From positions 1 through 9,669 of the forward strand of contig CAADWP010000192.1 in assembly GCA_900752785.1 (NCBI GenBank): a stretch of DNA of 9,669 bases, read 5' to 3'. Each line of letters starts with the position of its first letter. Position 1 is the first letter of the stretch. Source of the DNA: an uncultured Ruminococcus sp. Lineage in GTDB: Bacteria; Bacillota; Clostridia; Oscillospirales; Ruminococcaceae. The notes beneath the pieces were generated by a model. That model did not search any database, was not told where the DNA came from, and was given only the letters and a program-made list of their open reading frames with translations. Below are positions 1 through 5,581 of this stretch, piece after piece. The translations under genes were made by a program, and so were the position numbers.

Positions 1-506
1 AAAATGCAGCCCTGCACTACGCTGCAAGATTGATAGAAGCAGGGGATATAATTTCCTTGTGCAGACGTTTGCTGTGTATAGCCTGTGAGGACGTCGGACT
101 TGCATATCCTCAGGCGATAGTAGTTACAAAGGCGTGTGTGGACTCCGCGCTCCAGCTCGGGTTGCCCGAAGCGAGGCTTCCAATTGCCGAGGCGGTTATT
201 CTGCTTGCTACTTCTCCTAAGTCAAACAGCGCATATATGGCGATCGACGCTGCAATTGCAGATGTAAAAGGCTGCGATGCTCTGGATTTTCCGAGACATC
301 TTCAAAACGTTCATTATGACGGTGAGGGAGCAAAAATAAAAGGTCAGCATTATCTTTACCCTCATGATTTTCCGAATCATTATGTTAACCAGCAGTACCT
401 CCCGGATGCGCTTGCCGACAGGGTTTATTATGAATTTGGCAGTAACAAGCAGGAGCAGTCGGCATATCTTTATCGCCAAAAGATACTCGATGAATCAAAA
501 CGGTGA
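1..506 (+). CDS. rarA: Replication-associated recombination protein A (AAA+ ATPase), C-terminal part
   Basis: The gene is cut by the left edge; the frame is already open at base 3 and ends with TGA at 504-506, giving about 167 codons. RarA/MgsA is a clamp-loader-like AAA+ ATPase that acts with SSB at stalled replication forks. The ATPase core lies outside the window; what is seen is the helical, tetramer-forming C-terminal domain. It carries the family's recognisable blocks: an LCRRLL...CEDVGLA segment, GLPEARLPIAEAVILLA, then SPKSNSAYMAIDAAIADV, and the near-terminal YLYPHDFPNHYVNQQYLPD block. The protein ends at the expected place after a short YYEFG... tail, so this end appears intact. The next gene (ROK regulator) converges on it, so rarA is the last gene of its unit. 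Identification rests on remembered family motifs and is strong. Confidence 0.93.
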   Translation, partial: NAALHYAARLIEAGDIISLCRRLLCIACEDVGLAYPQAIVVTKACVDSALQLGLPEARLPIAEAVILLATSPKSNSAYMAIDAAIADVKGCDALDFPRHLQNVHYDGEGAKIKGQHYLYPHDFPNHYVNQQYLPDALADRVYYEFGSNKQEQSAYLYRQKILDESKR

Positions 507-526
507 TAATTTTTATAATGAAATAA

Positions 527-552
527 CCGGAGGGCGCATATGCACCCTCCGG
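527..552. terminator. Bidirectional terminator palindrome between rarA and ROK gene
   Basis: CCGGAGGG at 527-534 pairs with CCCTCCGG at 545-552, and the interior GCATATGC is itself palindromic, so the stem can close almost completely with one C/A mismatch pair. It lies 20 bases past the rarA stop and 48 bases from the end of the converging ROK gene. On the minus strand it is followed by a T-rich stretch (TTATTTCATTATAAAAATT), so it serves the ROK transcript best; on the plus strand the following bases are only moderately T-rich. Confidence 0.7.
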
Positions 553-600
553 CTTGCATTAAATGTTTAACAGCAATTTTATTCAAAGATAAAATGAAAT

Positions 601-1824
601 TTACTGATTCATACCGCCTTTTATGTAGAAGTTGTTCTGGATTATAAGTGCGTTTCCGCCGAGGAAATTATTTTTGCCCTCAAGCCTGCTGAGATGGACT
701 CTGTCGGCAATTTCTTCACTGACAAGACGTATCATTTCCCTTTTTACATAGTCGAACTGTTTTTCATTAAAATTGAAATTATGAAGAACTATCTTTTTTG
801 CGAAATGGCTGACAGCAAGATTATTTATAAGAATGGTATATTTTGCTATAATATCGTCCACAAGGTTTTTTACAGGTTCCTCGCCGCGGAACAACGCGTT
901 AAAAACTGTTTCGGTATTTATCTTTGATTTGTCTCCGTCAGTTATTTCATATAGTACGGGAGTTTTATCCTTTGAATATATATCAAACAAAGCGTTAAGA
1001 ATAGCGCTTCTTGAAAGTTCTGCTTTTACCGAGCCGTTAGGATAACCCTCGTAAGATTTTCCGTTTGGACATACAATATATTTTTCAATGGTGGAGGTAT
1101 AAGAAATATAATCGATGGAAAGCTCATTTTTATTGATAATAGCAAGATTGATCTGGTTTCCGCAATATAGGAAAGCCTGATTTGTTTGATAACCGTTCTG
1201 AGTTCTGAAATCGTTATTTGCAAGAGCCATAAGCCCGATTGCGTTTCCGCAGCAAATATCGCAGTTCAGACCGCTTGAAAGCTTATCAATAAAATTGGTG
1301 AAATCAAGAACGCCGTCTTTAAAGAAAATCTTGAGTTTGCCCCACATTGAGGGAACAACACCGACGCCAAGACCAAGGATCTTGTCTTTTGTAAGACAGC
1401 TGTTGGCGATCATCTCGTTACTCTTTTTTACAATAAATCCTATAATATCCTTGCTTGTTGTACGTTCGTCAATAATCATGCTTGATTTGTCAAGAACGTC
1501 AAGATTAAGGTTGGTAAGACCTATGGTAACTTCTTTTTCATCGACGGTAGCACCAAGTGCAAAACGGCTGTTCACATTAATATCAATGAGAATCTTTCTT
1601 CTGCCCTTTTGAAGCTTTTCAGTGTTAACAGGGGCTTCTCCGATCTCGATAAGGATACCTTCTTCGATCATTTCATTTGTGATTATTGTAACGGCAGCTC
1701 TGGTGATTTCAAGTGCGCTTGCAACATCGACCCTTGAAATCGGACCGCATTCTCTTATTACACGAAGAATTTGCATTCTATTGCGCCTTTTCAGGTCAAG
1801 CTTACTTATTCCTCTTTTTTCCAT
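601..1824 (-). CDS. ROK-family transcriptional regulator (NagC/XylR/Mlc type), kinase motifs degenerate
   Basis: 407 aa, the usual length of ROK repressors. Residues about 14-58 form a winged helix-turn-helix (RNRMQILRVIRE...ISRVDVASALEITRAAVTIITNEMIEEGIL) that would bind operator DNA; from about residue 85 follows a ROK sugar-kinase-like fold. The first ROK core strand is recognisable (ALGATVDEKEVTIGLTNLNL), as is a glycine loop (GLGVGVVPS). The ENDANA-type catalytic segment reads CCGNAIG, with no acidic base visible, and the GHxxxxxxGxxCxCGxxGC zinc motif is not seen (only one cysteine, in IVCPNGK). It is therefore likely a pure regulator, possibly with altered effector binding. Start choice: ATG with GGAG seven bases upstream. 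No sugar gene lies beside it to reveal the effector; its targets may be itself or genes elsewhere. Confidence 0.85.
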   Translation of the reverse strand: MEKRGISKLDLKRRNRMQILRVIRECGPISRVDVASALEITRAAVTIITNEMIEEGILIEIGEAPVNTEKLQKGRRKILIDINVNSRFALGATVDEKEVTIGLTNLNLDVLDKSSMIIDERTTSKDIIGFIVKKSNEMIANSCLTKDKILGLGVGVVPSMWGKLKIFFKDGVLDFTNFIDKLSSGLNCDICCGNAIGLMALANNDFRTQNGYQTNQAFLYCGNQINLAIINKNELSIDYISYTSTIEKYIVCPNGKSYEGYPNGSVKAELSRSAILNALFDIYSKDKTPVLYEITDGDKSKINTETVFNALFRGEEPVKNLVDDIIAKYTILINNLAVSHFAKKIVLHNFNFNEKQFDYVKREMIRLVSEEIADRVHLSRLEGKNNFLGGNALIIQNNFYIKGGMNQ

Positions 1825-1970
1825 AAAAAATCTCCATTCTGAATTTGTAATGCTTTCATAACTTCAAAAAAACTCATTTTGAGGAAAAACAACGGTGAAT
1901 GGCAGCTATTTCGTTTCCGCCTTTCAGGGAGGGACGGTACGCCTTTGAGGACTTTTCTTGCAGCTTCTGA

Positions 1971-2137
1971 ATATATACTCCCCCCTATTCCAAACCGTAC
2001 CAATCTTCCGAGCATAAATTTCGACTGTCTGCGTCATCCTCCTCACCATACGACAGTATGCTTTCGTCGTTTTCCTTGACATACGAAATTTCTGCTAGAA
2101 ATCTTTGGCATGTTTTGGAATAAAGGGGAGTATATAT
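1971..2137 (-). repeat. Nested inverted-repeat structure in the ROK leader (structured RNA or MITE-like element)
   Basis: The 24-base arms 1971-1994 and 2114-2137 are inverted copies matching at 22 of 24 positions. The two mismatches (CC in one arm, AA in the other, plus-strand sense) become U-G wobble pairs only in RNA made from the minus strand, so a minus-strand transcript could form an unbroken 24-bp stem. Inside it, AAATTTCG (2016-2023) pairs with CGAAATTT (2084-2091), and at the centre CATAC-GACA-GTATG (2047-2060) forms a small hairpin, so the elements nest symmetrically. It sits between the candidate ROK promoter and the ROK start. It may be a leader RNA, a free-standing structured RNA, or a small mobile inverted-repeat unit; no target-site duplication is evident. 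I do not recognise a named RNA family. Confidence 0.6.
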
Positions 2138-2389
2138 GTTTTTCTTTTCCAAAATAAGTATTTAGAGGTTACCTTAATATTTTTATTACATATATTATAA
2201 CATATATCAGTTAAATTTCAAACAGTTTTGGGAAAAAAATATAAAAATCAGCACAATTAACAAAGCCATACAAATAAATTTGTTAAATATTCCGTAAAAA
2301 ATCATATTAAAAACAAACATATTTCTTTTTATACTAATTCCTGACCAAACTAATGTCAATCCCCCATATGGAAGCGCTTCCTCATTAAA
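2138..2389. other. AT-rich gene-free stretch with one GC-rich palindrome
   Basis: No convincing gene on either strand. Besides the promoter candidate at 2194-2221, the only conspicuous object is the perfect 12-bp palindrome GGAAGCGCTTCC at 2370-2381, just past the end of the recombinase remnant. Its AAGCGCTT core resembles LacI/CcpA-type operators. It could alternatively form the end hairpin of the remnant, but no T tract follows on the minus strand (ATATGGGGG). Confidence 0.4.
2194..2221 (-). promoter_or_regulatory. Candidate promoter for the ROK gene
   Basis: Minus-strand TTGAAA (2216-2221), a 16-bp spacer and TATAAT (2194-2199). Transcription would start near 2187 and give a leader of about 360 nt that contains the nested inverted-repeat structure before the ROK ATG. 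Confidence 0.5.
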
Positions 2390-2785
2390 TCACTTATAAA
2401 AATTATTATTGTTATTCATCGGTGCATCGAGCAATTTATAGTGGATATAAATATCTCTCGGCTCATTTGGCTCGATATAGCGGTCAACCTTGACGTACTC
2501 AATTAGCTCATTTCACATCTCGCGGGTAAGGACTTCCGCATTTTCAAAACTTTTCAGTCGCCTGATAAATTTCTCCACATTGCTGCTGTCTTGATTGAGC
2601 GCTTCTATATTCTTTTTGATCGTGTCAAGCTCCGAAGTCAGACTTTTTGCCGCTTTCTTGTTGCCCTTGCTGTCAAGTCCCAGAGACACCCACTTTATCG
2701 AGCGTTTTCCGTTGTGATCGTATAGATTCACAAGCACATAGTATTTGCCGTTTTTTATTTGCAGATTTCCTGTTACTTCTTTCAT
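2390..2785 (-). pseudogene. Chimeric recombinase remnant: tyrosine-integrase N-terminus fused to serine-recombinase-like C-terminus
   Basis: Frame starts at ATG 2785 with a strong AGGAGG six bases upstream. Residues 1 to about 48 (VTGNLQIKNGKYYVLVNLYD, then a GKR...KWVSLGLDSKGNKKAAK stretch) match the arm-DNA-binding N-terminus of clostridial tyrosine integrases. From about residue 50 the sequence changes to the C-terminal coiled and DUF4368-like region of large serine recombinases (NVEKFIRRLKSFENAEVLTREM, then NELIEYVKVDRYIEPNEPRD and YIHYKLLD). A TGA at 2513-2515 interrupts it after 90 codons, but the frame stays open and family-like to a TGA at 2390-2392. No catalytic domain of either family is present, so it cannot recombine DNA. 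It is most likely an illegitimate fusion left by deletion; expression as a 90-aa protein is possible given the intact start signals. Confidence 0.7.
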
Positions 2786-2823
2786 ATTGACCTCCTGTTT
2801 CGGAAATCCGCTTCAGCAACAAC

Positions 2824-2852
2824 AGTATATTACAACCTGTACAAAAAATCAA
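2824..2852 (-). promoter_or_regulatory. Promoter of the integrase-like remnant
   Basis: Minus-strand TTGATT (2847-2852), a 17-bp spacer and TATACT (2824-2829), about 35 bases ahead of the AGGAGG and ATG of the remnant at 2785. The expression signals of the original integrase thus seem to have survived while the body of the gene was lost. Confidence 0.6.
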
Positions 2853-2892
2853 TATTCGGACTCAGAATTAAGATTTAGGACATATTTTGTGT

Positions 2893-2930
2893 TCAAAAAG
2901 TAAGCCGGAAAGCGTATTAACTTTCCGGCT
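2893..2930 (-). terminator. Rho-independent terminator of the HAD phosphatase gene
   Basis: AGCCGGAAAG (2903-2912) and CTTTCCGGCT (2921-2930) form a perfect 10-bp stem with an 8-base loop. Read on the minus strand it is followed by TTACTTTTT (2894-2902). It lies 32 bases beyond the HAD stop and separates it from the promoter of the recombinase remnant. Confidence 0.88.
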
Positions 2931-2962
2931 ATAATTATAATATGGATCATGTAAAACATAAT

Positions 2963-3775
2963 TTATCTCTTATAATTTTGTTCAAGCCACTTTGCTACAC
3001 CATCAGAATCATTGTTTTCTATAATGCCTGTAGCTATGGATTTCAATTCATCTACTGCATTTTGAACAGCATATCCTTCATCAGCTAACTGAAACATATC
3101 TATATCATTTTTGCCATCTCCAAATACAACTAATCTGTCACACATCATTAATGCTTGTAATTGCTTTATTGCATTTGCTTTTGATGTTTCTTTCGGCATG
3201 AATTCAAGCCACTGAGCTTTGGAATAAATATCCTTCTGATAAACACAATGAAAATCATTCTGATATTTTTTATATAACGGTTCAAGTTTTTTCGGTTCAT
3301 CAATACAAGTAATATAGAATATTTTTCCTGATCTCAAGTCATTAACTGTTTCCACAGCATTTGTGCGAATATCACCTTTTCGGCTGTTAATAAAGAAATT
3401 CATACCTTGTGTACATAATTCCGGAACGAATGAGAATTTCTCCTCATCGTTTATAAAGGCATAAACGATGGGATATACTTCATTATGAAATAAATCTTCT
3501 AATAAGTTGTCAACATCATTGTCAAAATAGTTTTCAATTAATATCTCTCCTGAAATATTGTCAATAACAAATGCCCCATTGTATACTATTAATGGGATTT
3601 TTGCAGTCAACCCCTTAGTAACCTTTTGGGCAGTTATGAAAGACCTTGCAGTAGCGTAAGAAAAAATCATTCCTTTATCTGTCAGGCTATTTATTACTCT
3701 ATTTGTATACTCTGATGTGATTTCATCGCTTCTCAACAATGTCCCATCTAAATCTGATACATATAAAGTTTTCAA
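2963..3775 (-). CDS. Cof-type HAD-IIB family phosphatase
   Basis: 270 aa, a typical length for the Cof/YidA family of cytosolic haloacid-dehalogenase-type hydrolases, which dephosphorylate sugar phosphates and other small phosphorylated metabolites using Mg2+. All four motifs are visible: motif I DLDGTLL with nucleophile D8 and general acid D10; motif II ATAR around T42 (ATGR in most relatives); motif III lysine K199 in TSKANAI; motif IV GDGKNDIDM with D220 and D224. The C2-type cap lies between residues about 85 and 185. The start is TTG at 3775: GAGGTG stands seven bases upstream and motif I then falls at the usual distance from the N-terminus. The gene is monocistronic with its own consensus promoter and terminator and looks intact, although integrase debris lies on both sides. 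The substrate cannot be read from sequence. Confidence 0.92.
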   Translation of the reverse strand: MKTLYVSDLDGTLLRSDEITSEYTNRVINSLTDKGMIFSYATARSFITAQKVTKGLTAKIPLIVYNGAFVIDNISGEILIENYFDNDVDNLLEDLFHNEVYPIVYAFINDEEKFSFVPELCTQGMNFFINSRKGDIRTNAVETVNDLRSGKIFYITCIDEPKKLEPLYKKYQNDFHCVYQKDIYSKAQWLEFMPKETSKANAIKQLQALMMCDRLVVFGDGKNDIDMFQLADEGYAVQNAVDELKSIATGIIENNDSDGVAKWLEQNYKR

Positions 3776-3814
3776 TCTAATTCACCTCGTTAAATTACGA
3801 TTTTACTTACTAAT

Positions 3815-3843
3815 ATTATACATTAATTTACTTATTGTGTCAA
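3815..3843 (-). promoter_or_regulatory. Consensus sigma-A promoter of the HAD gene
   Basis: Minus-strand TTGACA (3838-3843), exactly 17 bp, then TATAAT (3815-3820): a perfect match to consensus in both boxes and spacing. Start of transcription near 3808 gives a short leader of about 30 nt. The -35 box lies immediately after the stop of the truncated integrase at 3846. Confidence 0.85.
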
Positions 3844-3845
3844 CG

Positions 3846-4112
3846 TCATACTGCAAGTACCTGTGATATTATTTCCGCTGAATATTCCTTGCTCCTGAAA
3901 TCGAAATGGGAATAAACGTCGGCTGTTGTACGGTAGTTTGCATGACCGAGCCATTCCTGTATCGACTTCATGGGAACTCCGTTGGCGATAAGCAAACTTG
4001 CACAGCTGTGTCGGAGGTTGTGATAGCGTATGTGTTTCAAACCGTTTTCTTTGAGCAGCTCTCCGAACTTAGTTGAGATAAAGTCATACATGTGTAGACT
4101 ACAAAATGACAA
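3846..4112 (-). pseudogene. 5'-truncated tyrosine recombinase (integrase), C-terminal catalytic part
   Basis: About 80 residues match the end of a phage/ICE-type tyrosine integrase. HxxR is present as H31-N-L-R34 in IRYHNLRHSCASLL; the third-box histidine is H57 in EWLGHANYRTT; and the nucleophile is Y67 in DVYSHFDF. The arm-binding and core-binding domains and the first catalytic arginine are missing. Integrase similarity begins at about residue 9; the leading codons (TTG start at 4112, or ATG at 4091) have no clear ribosome binding site and belong to flanking DNA, so the breakpoint is near 4090. It cannot be active. The fragment lies upstream, in gene orientation, of the separate integrase N-terminus at 2785, so the two are not simply halves of one gene split by an insertion. 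Confidence 0.85.
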
Positions 4113-4265
4113 AGTGCTAATTGATAAGGAGATATGTATAGGAACATAATAAGTGATTAGAAAATATCACGTTATTATATTAACTTATCCTCATAGAATC
4201 GGAAAAATCAAACTGAAAAAGGAATGTATCAGATAAATACTTTTGTTACCTTATGATAACCATAT
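4113..4265. other. AT-rich gene-free stretch beyond the integrase breakpoint
   Basis: No open frame of useful length and no RNA gene recognised. It begins at the integrase truncation point and is probably eroded mobile-element or junction DNA. Confidence 0.3.
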
Positions 4266-4433
4266 TTAAGTCCCTATCGGATTTTTATTGATAAGTTTTA
4301 TATGCTCATCTAACTTTTTGTCGATGCTATAACCGTCGTTGCAGTATAATAATATTCTATTATAAAAGACCAGATATTTTGTTGATAAGAGCCAAAGCGA
4401 TGGTTCTTCCGAATTGATTTGAGTCCTTTTTAC
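4266..4433 (-). pseudogene. Small degraded reading frame, unrecognised
   Basis: An open stretch of 55 codons plus stop, bounded upstream by a stop, with no ATG at its head. It reads like coding sequence (INSEEPSLWLLSTKYLVFYN, then RILLYCNDGYSIDKKLDEHI) with normal residue use, but I do not recognise a family. It lies between the integrase fragment and the winged-helix fragment, all on the same strand, so it may be part of the same lost element. It could also be chance. Confidence 0.3.
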
Positions 4434-4451
4434 TTATCCAAATATAAACAC

Positions 4452-4469
4452 CCCGTTCAGCGAAGCGGG
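4452..4469 (-). terminator. Weak hairpin after the winged-helix remnant
   Basis: CCCGTT (4452-4457) against AGCGGG (4464-4469) with a six-base loop. Read on the minus strand it is followed by GTGTTTATATTT. It lies just past the stop of the remnant ending at 4487 and may be its old terminator; the stem is short and has one mismatch on that strand. Confidence 0.35.
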
Positions 4470-4486
4470 ATGAATCTACAATCCTG

Positions 4487-4702
4487 TTATCTTACAGAAA
4501 TATAGCAATGCCTGCTGACTTCCTGCTTATCAATTTCGCATTTCAGCCTTTCTTGTTCGCATAGTGGTTTCAGTAAGTAGTCTCTGCAAAATCCTGTGCC
4601 GAGATTTATATACTGAGCGATCTCCGTTATTGTTCTGCGTGTACGGCAGTATAGCAGAACTTCACGTTGATAGTCATTAGGACTGTAGGCATATGGAAGT
4701 TT
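4487..4702 (-). pseudogene. Remnant of a winged-helix DNA-binding protein C-terminus
   Basis: An open frame of 71 codons ending in TAA at 4487-4489, with an in-frame TAA just upstream (4703-4705) and no start codon near its head. The peptide runs YSPNDYQREVLLYCRTRRTI, TEIAQYINLGTG, then CRDYLLKPLCEQERLKC and ...HCYISVR. The TITEIAQYINLG...LLKPLCEQERLK pattern resembles a winged helix as found at the C-termini of Schlafen/AlbA-type ATP-binding proteins and small regulators of mobile elements. Only this terminal domain survives. The assignment to the winged-helix fold is moderate; the parent family is uncertain. Confidence 0.45.
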
Positions 4703-4905
4703 TTAAGAAAGCCTTGTAAGGACTGGTACGGCAAGCCATGAAAGCTAAAAACAAACGCATATTACATTACAACGACACTTGAAATGATTTTTGTATTTCA
4801 ATCATTATTAAAAGGAAATAATGGGTATATTGTTAAAAATATAAAAATCGTGTTTTATATACAAAATGTCCAACATGACAGAAAAATATTTAGATAAAAT
4901 AATGA

Positions 4906-4934
4906 TTGACAATAACGTGATAATATGTTATCCT
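4906..4934 (+). promoter_or_regulatory. Promoter of the secreted protein / ABC transporter operon
   Basis: TTGACA (4906-4911), a 17-bp spacer, then TATCCT (4929-4934). A perfect -35 with a moderate -10 suggests a promoter that may need or respond to a regulator. Transcription would start near 4941, giving a leader of about 90 nt before the ATG at 5030, which has GGAAG seven bases upstream. Confidence 0.65.
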
Positions 4935-4950
4935 GATAATATGTTATTCT
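4919..4950 (+). promoter_or_regulatory. Tandem 16-bp direct repeat overlapping the -10 box (operator candidate)
   Basis: GATAATATGTTATCCT (4919-4934) is followed directly by GATAATATGTTATTCT (4935-4950), 15 of 16 positions equal. In addition ATAAC (4912-4916) and GTTAT (4927-4931) form an inverted pair across the first copy. The repeats cover the spacer, the -10 box and the likely start site, where a repressor or a response-regulator dimer would act. No regulator gene lies in the operon. Confidence 0.55.
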
Positions 4951-5029
4951 ATAAATCTAAGAAATAAATGGATATATTTCGCTGCATAAAAAGTTTTTTT
5001 GATATTTATACCAGAAAGGAAGAATTAAA

Positions 5030-5473
5030 ATGAATGTAAAGAAAATGATTTTTTCTGTCATTGCCGCAGCAACGACAGCTTTAGCAGTAGGTTCAATTTC
5101 AGCGGCTGCTTACACCATAGTTCACGATGATTATTTATATACCACTGCAAATGTAAAAACAGCAGAATACAAATATGTCGGAAATTATGCAAATCATTAT
5201 GCCAAAATTCAAGATACTGCTATTTCAAGCACAAACGCAAGTTACAACGGTTCATACAAATATGTTTATTATAGACAGTACGGCGAAAGAAATGGATCTT
5301 TCTATCAAATTGATGACAGTAAAAGAAAAGGAACATCTCAAACAATTTTAAGCGACCCCATACCAGTAGGTAATAATGTAGCCGGAAGACACCATGATAC
5401 AGAACTTCACTATACCTCTGACGAGCAGTCATCTGTCAAGGAAGAATTTTCGGCAACAATAATAAAGCCCTAA
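5030..5473 (+). CDS. Small secreted Tyr-rich protein of unknown family, first gene of the ABC operon
   Basis: 147 aa. It has a clear Sec signal peptide: KK at residues 4-5, hydrophobic residues 6-23, and an AxA-type site in SISAAAY, so cleavage falls near residue 25-27 and leaves about 120 residues. The mature part has about 15 tyrosines, many Ser/Asn/Thr, and no cysteine or tryptophan, so disulfides and lanthionine bridges are excluded. Alternating polar/aromatic segments (KYVYYRQYGERNGSFYQI) suggest a beta-sheet protein. I do not recognise the family. Its size, signal peptide and position before two FtsX-like permeases and an ABC ATPase recall lactococcin-972-type bacteriocin loci, but their glycine/tryptophan motif is missing. 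It may be a bacteriocin-like effector, an immunity or envelope-stress protein, or the transporter's ligand. Confidence 0.85.
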   Translation: MNVKKMIFSVIAAATTALAVGSISAAAYTIVHDDYLYTTANVKTAEYKYVGNYANHYAKIQDTAISSTNASYNGSYKYVYYRQYGERNGSFYQIDDSKRKGTSQTILSDPIPVGNNVAGRHHDTELHYTSDEQSSVKEEFSATIIKP

Positions 5474-5487
5474 ATCAGTGCGGTTTC

Positions 5488-5522
5488 TTCGCCCACAAAA
5501 ATCGTGTTTTTTTGTGGGCGAA
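5488..5522 (+). terminator. Strong intercistronic hairpin between the secreted protein and permease genes
   Basis: TTCGCCCACAAAAA (5488-5501) pairs perfectly over 14 bp with 5509-5522, leaving a 7-base loop. The T run lies in the loop and 3' arm; the bases after the stem are AAAATAATATTG, so it is not a textbook terminator on the plus strand. It likely acts as a partial terminator or an mRNA-stabilising 3' end, giving more secreted-protein transcript than transporter transcript. No good separate promoter is visible between it and the next gene. Confidence 0.65.
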
Positions 5523-5581
5523 AATAATATTGCAAACGTTTTAAAAATAGTACACTTAATTATGATTCGGAGCTGTTGACC

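Larger units (their letters stand above)
4706..5029. other. Gene-free region upstream of the secreted-protein operon
   Basis: Strongly AT-rich, with short runs of A and T and no convincing gene. It contains the promoter and direct-repeat operator candidate of the downstream operon (4906-4950). The left 50 bases may continue the eroded element. Confidence 0.5.

Noticed and set aside
1295..1612. 105-codon plus-strand frame inside the ROK gene
   Set aside because: It is the antisense shadow of a well-supported gene; Ser/Leu/Ile/Arg-rich composition without pattern and no ribosome binding site.
1806..2015. 69-codon minus-strand frame overlapping the ROK start (LKGVPSLPERRKRNSCHSPL)
   Set aside because: It overlaps the ROK coding start, runs through the inverted-repeat arm, has no good ribosome binding site and shows no familiar protein pattern.
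2022..2091. Minus-strand bases resembling parts of RNase P RNA (GCAGACAGTCG, GAAAAGTCC)
   Set aside because: The resemblance is limited to short words; the conserved P4 core and overall order of class A RNase P RNA are not present.
4919..4950. Direct repeats as a CRISPR fragment
   Set aside because: The copies are directly adjacent with no spacer, there are only two, and they overlap a promoter.
5030..5473. Call of the secreted protein as a lactococcin-972 bacteriocin
   Set aside because: Only the gene context and size agree; the mature protein has no Trp and I cannot find the family's conserved glycine/tryptophan motif, so the family name was not used.
5576..5581. TTG at 5576 as the start of permease 1
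   Set aside because: It is only three bases from the GGAG; ATG 5582 has proper spacing.
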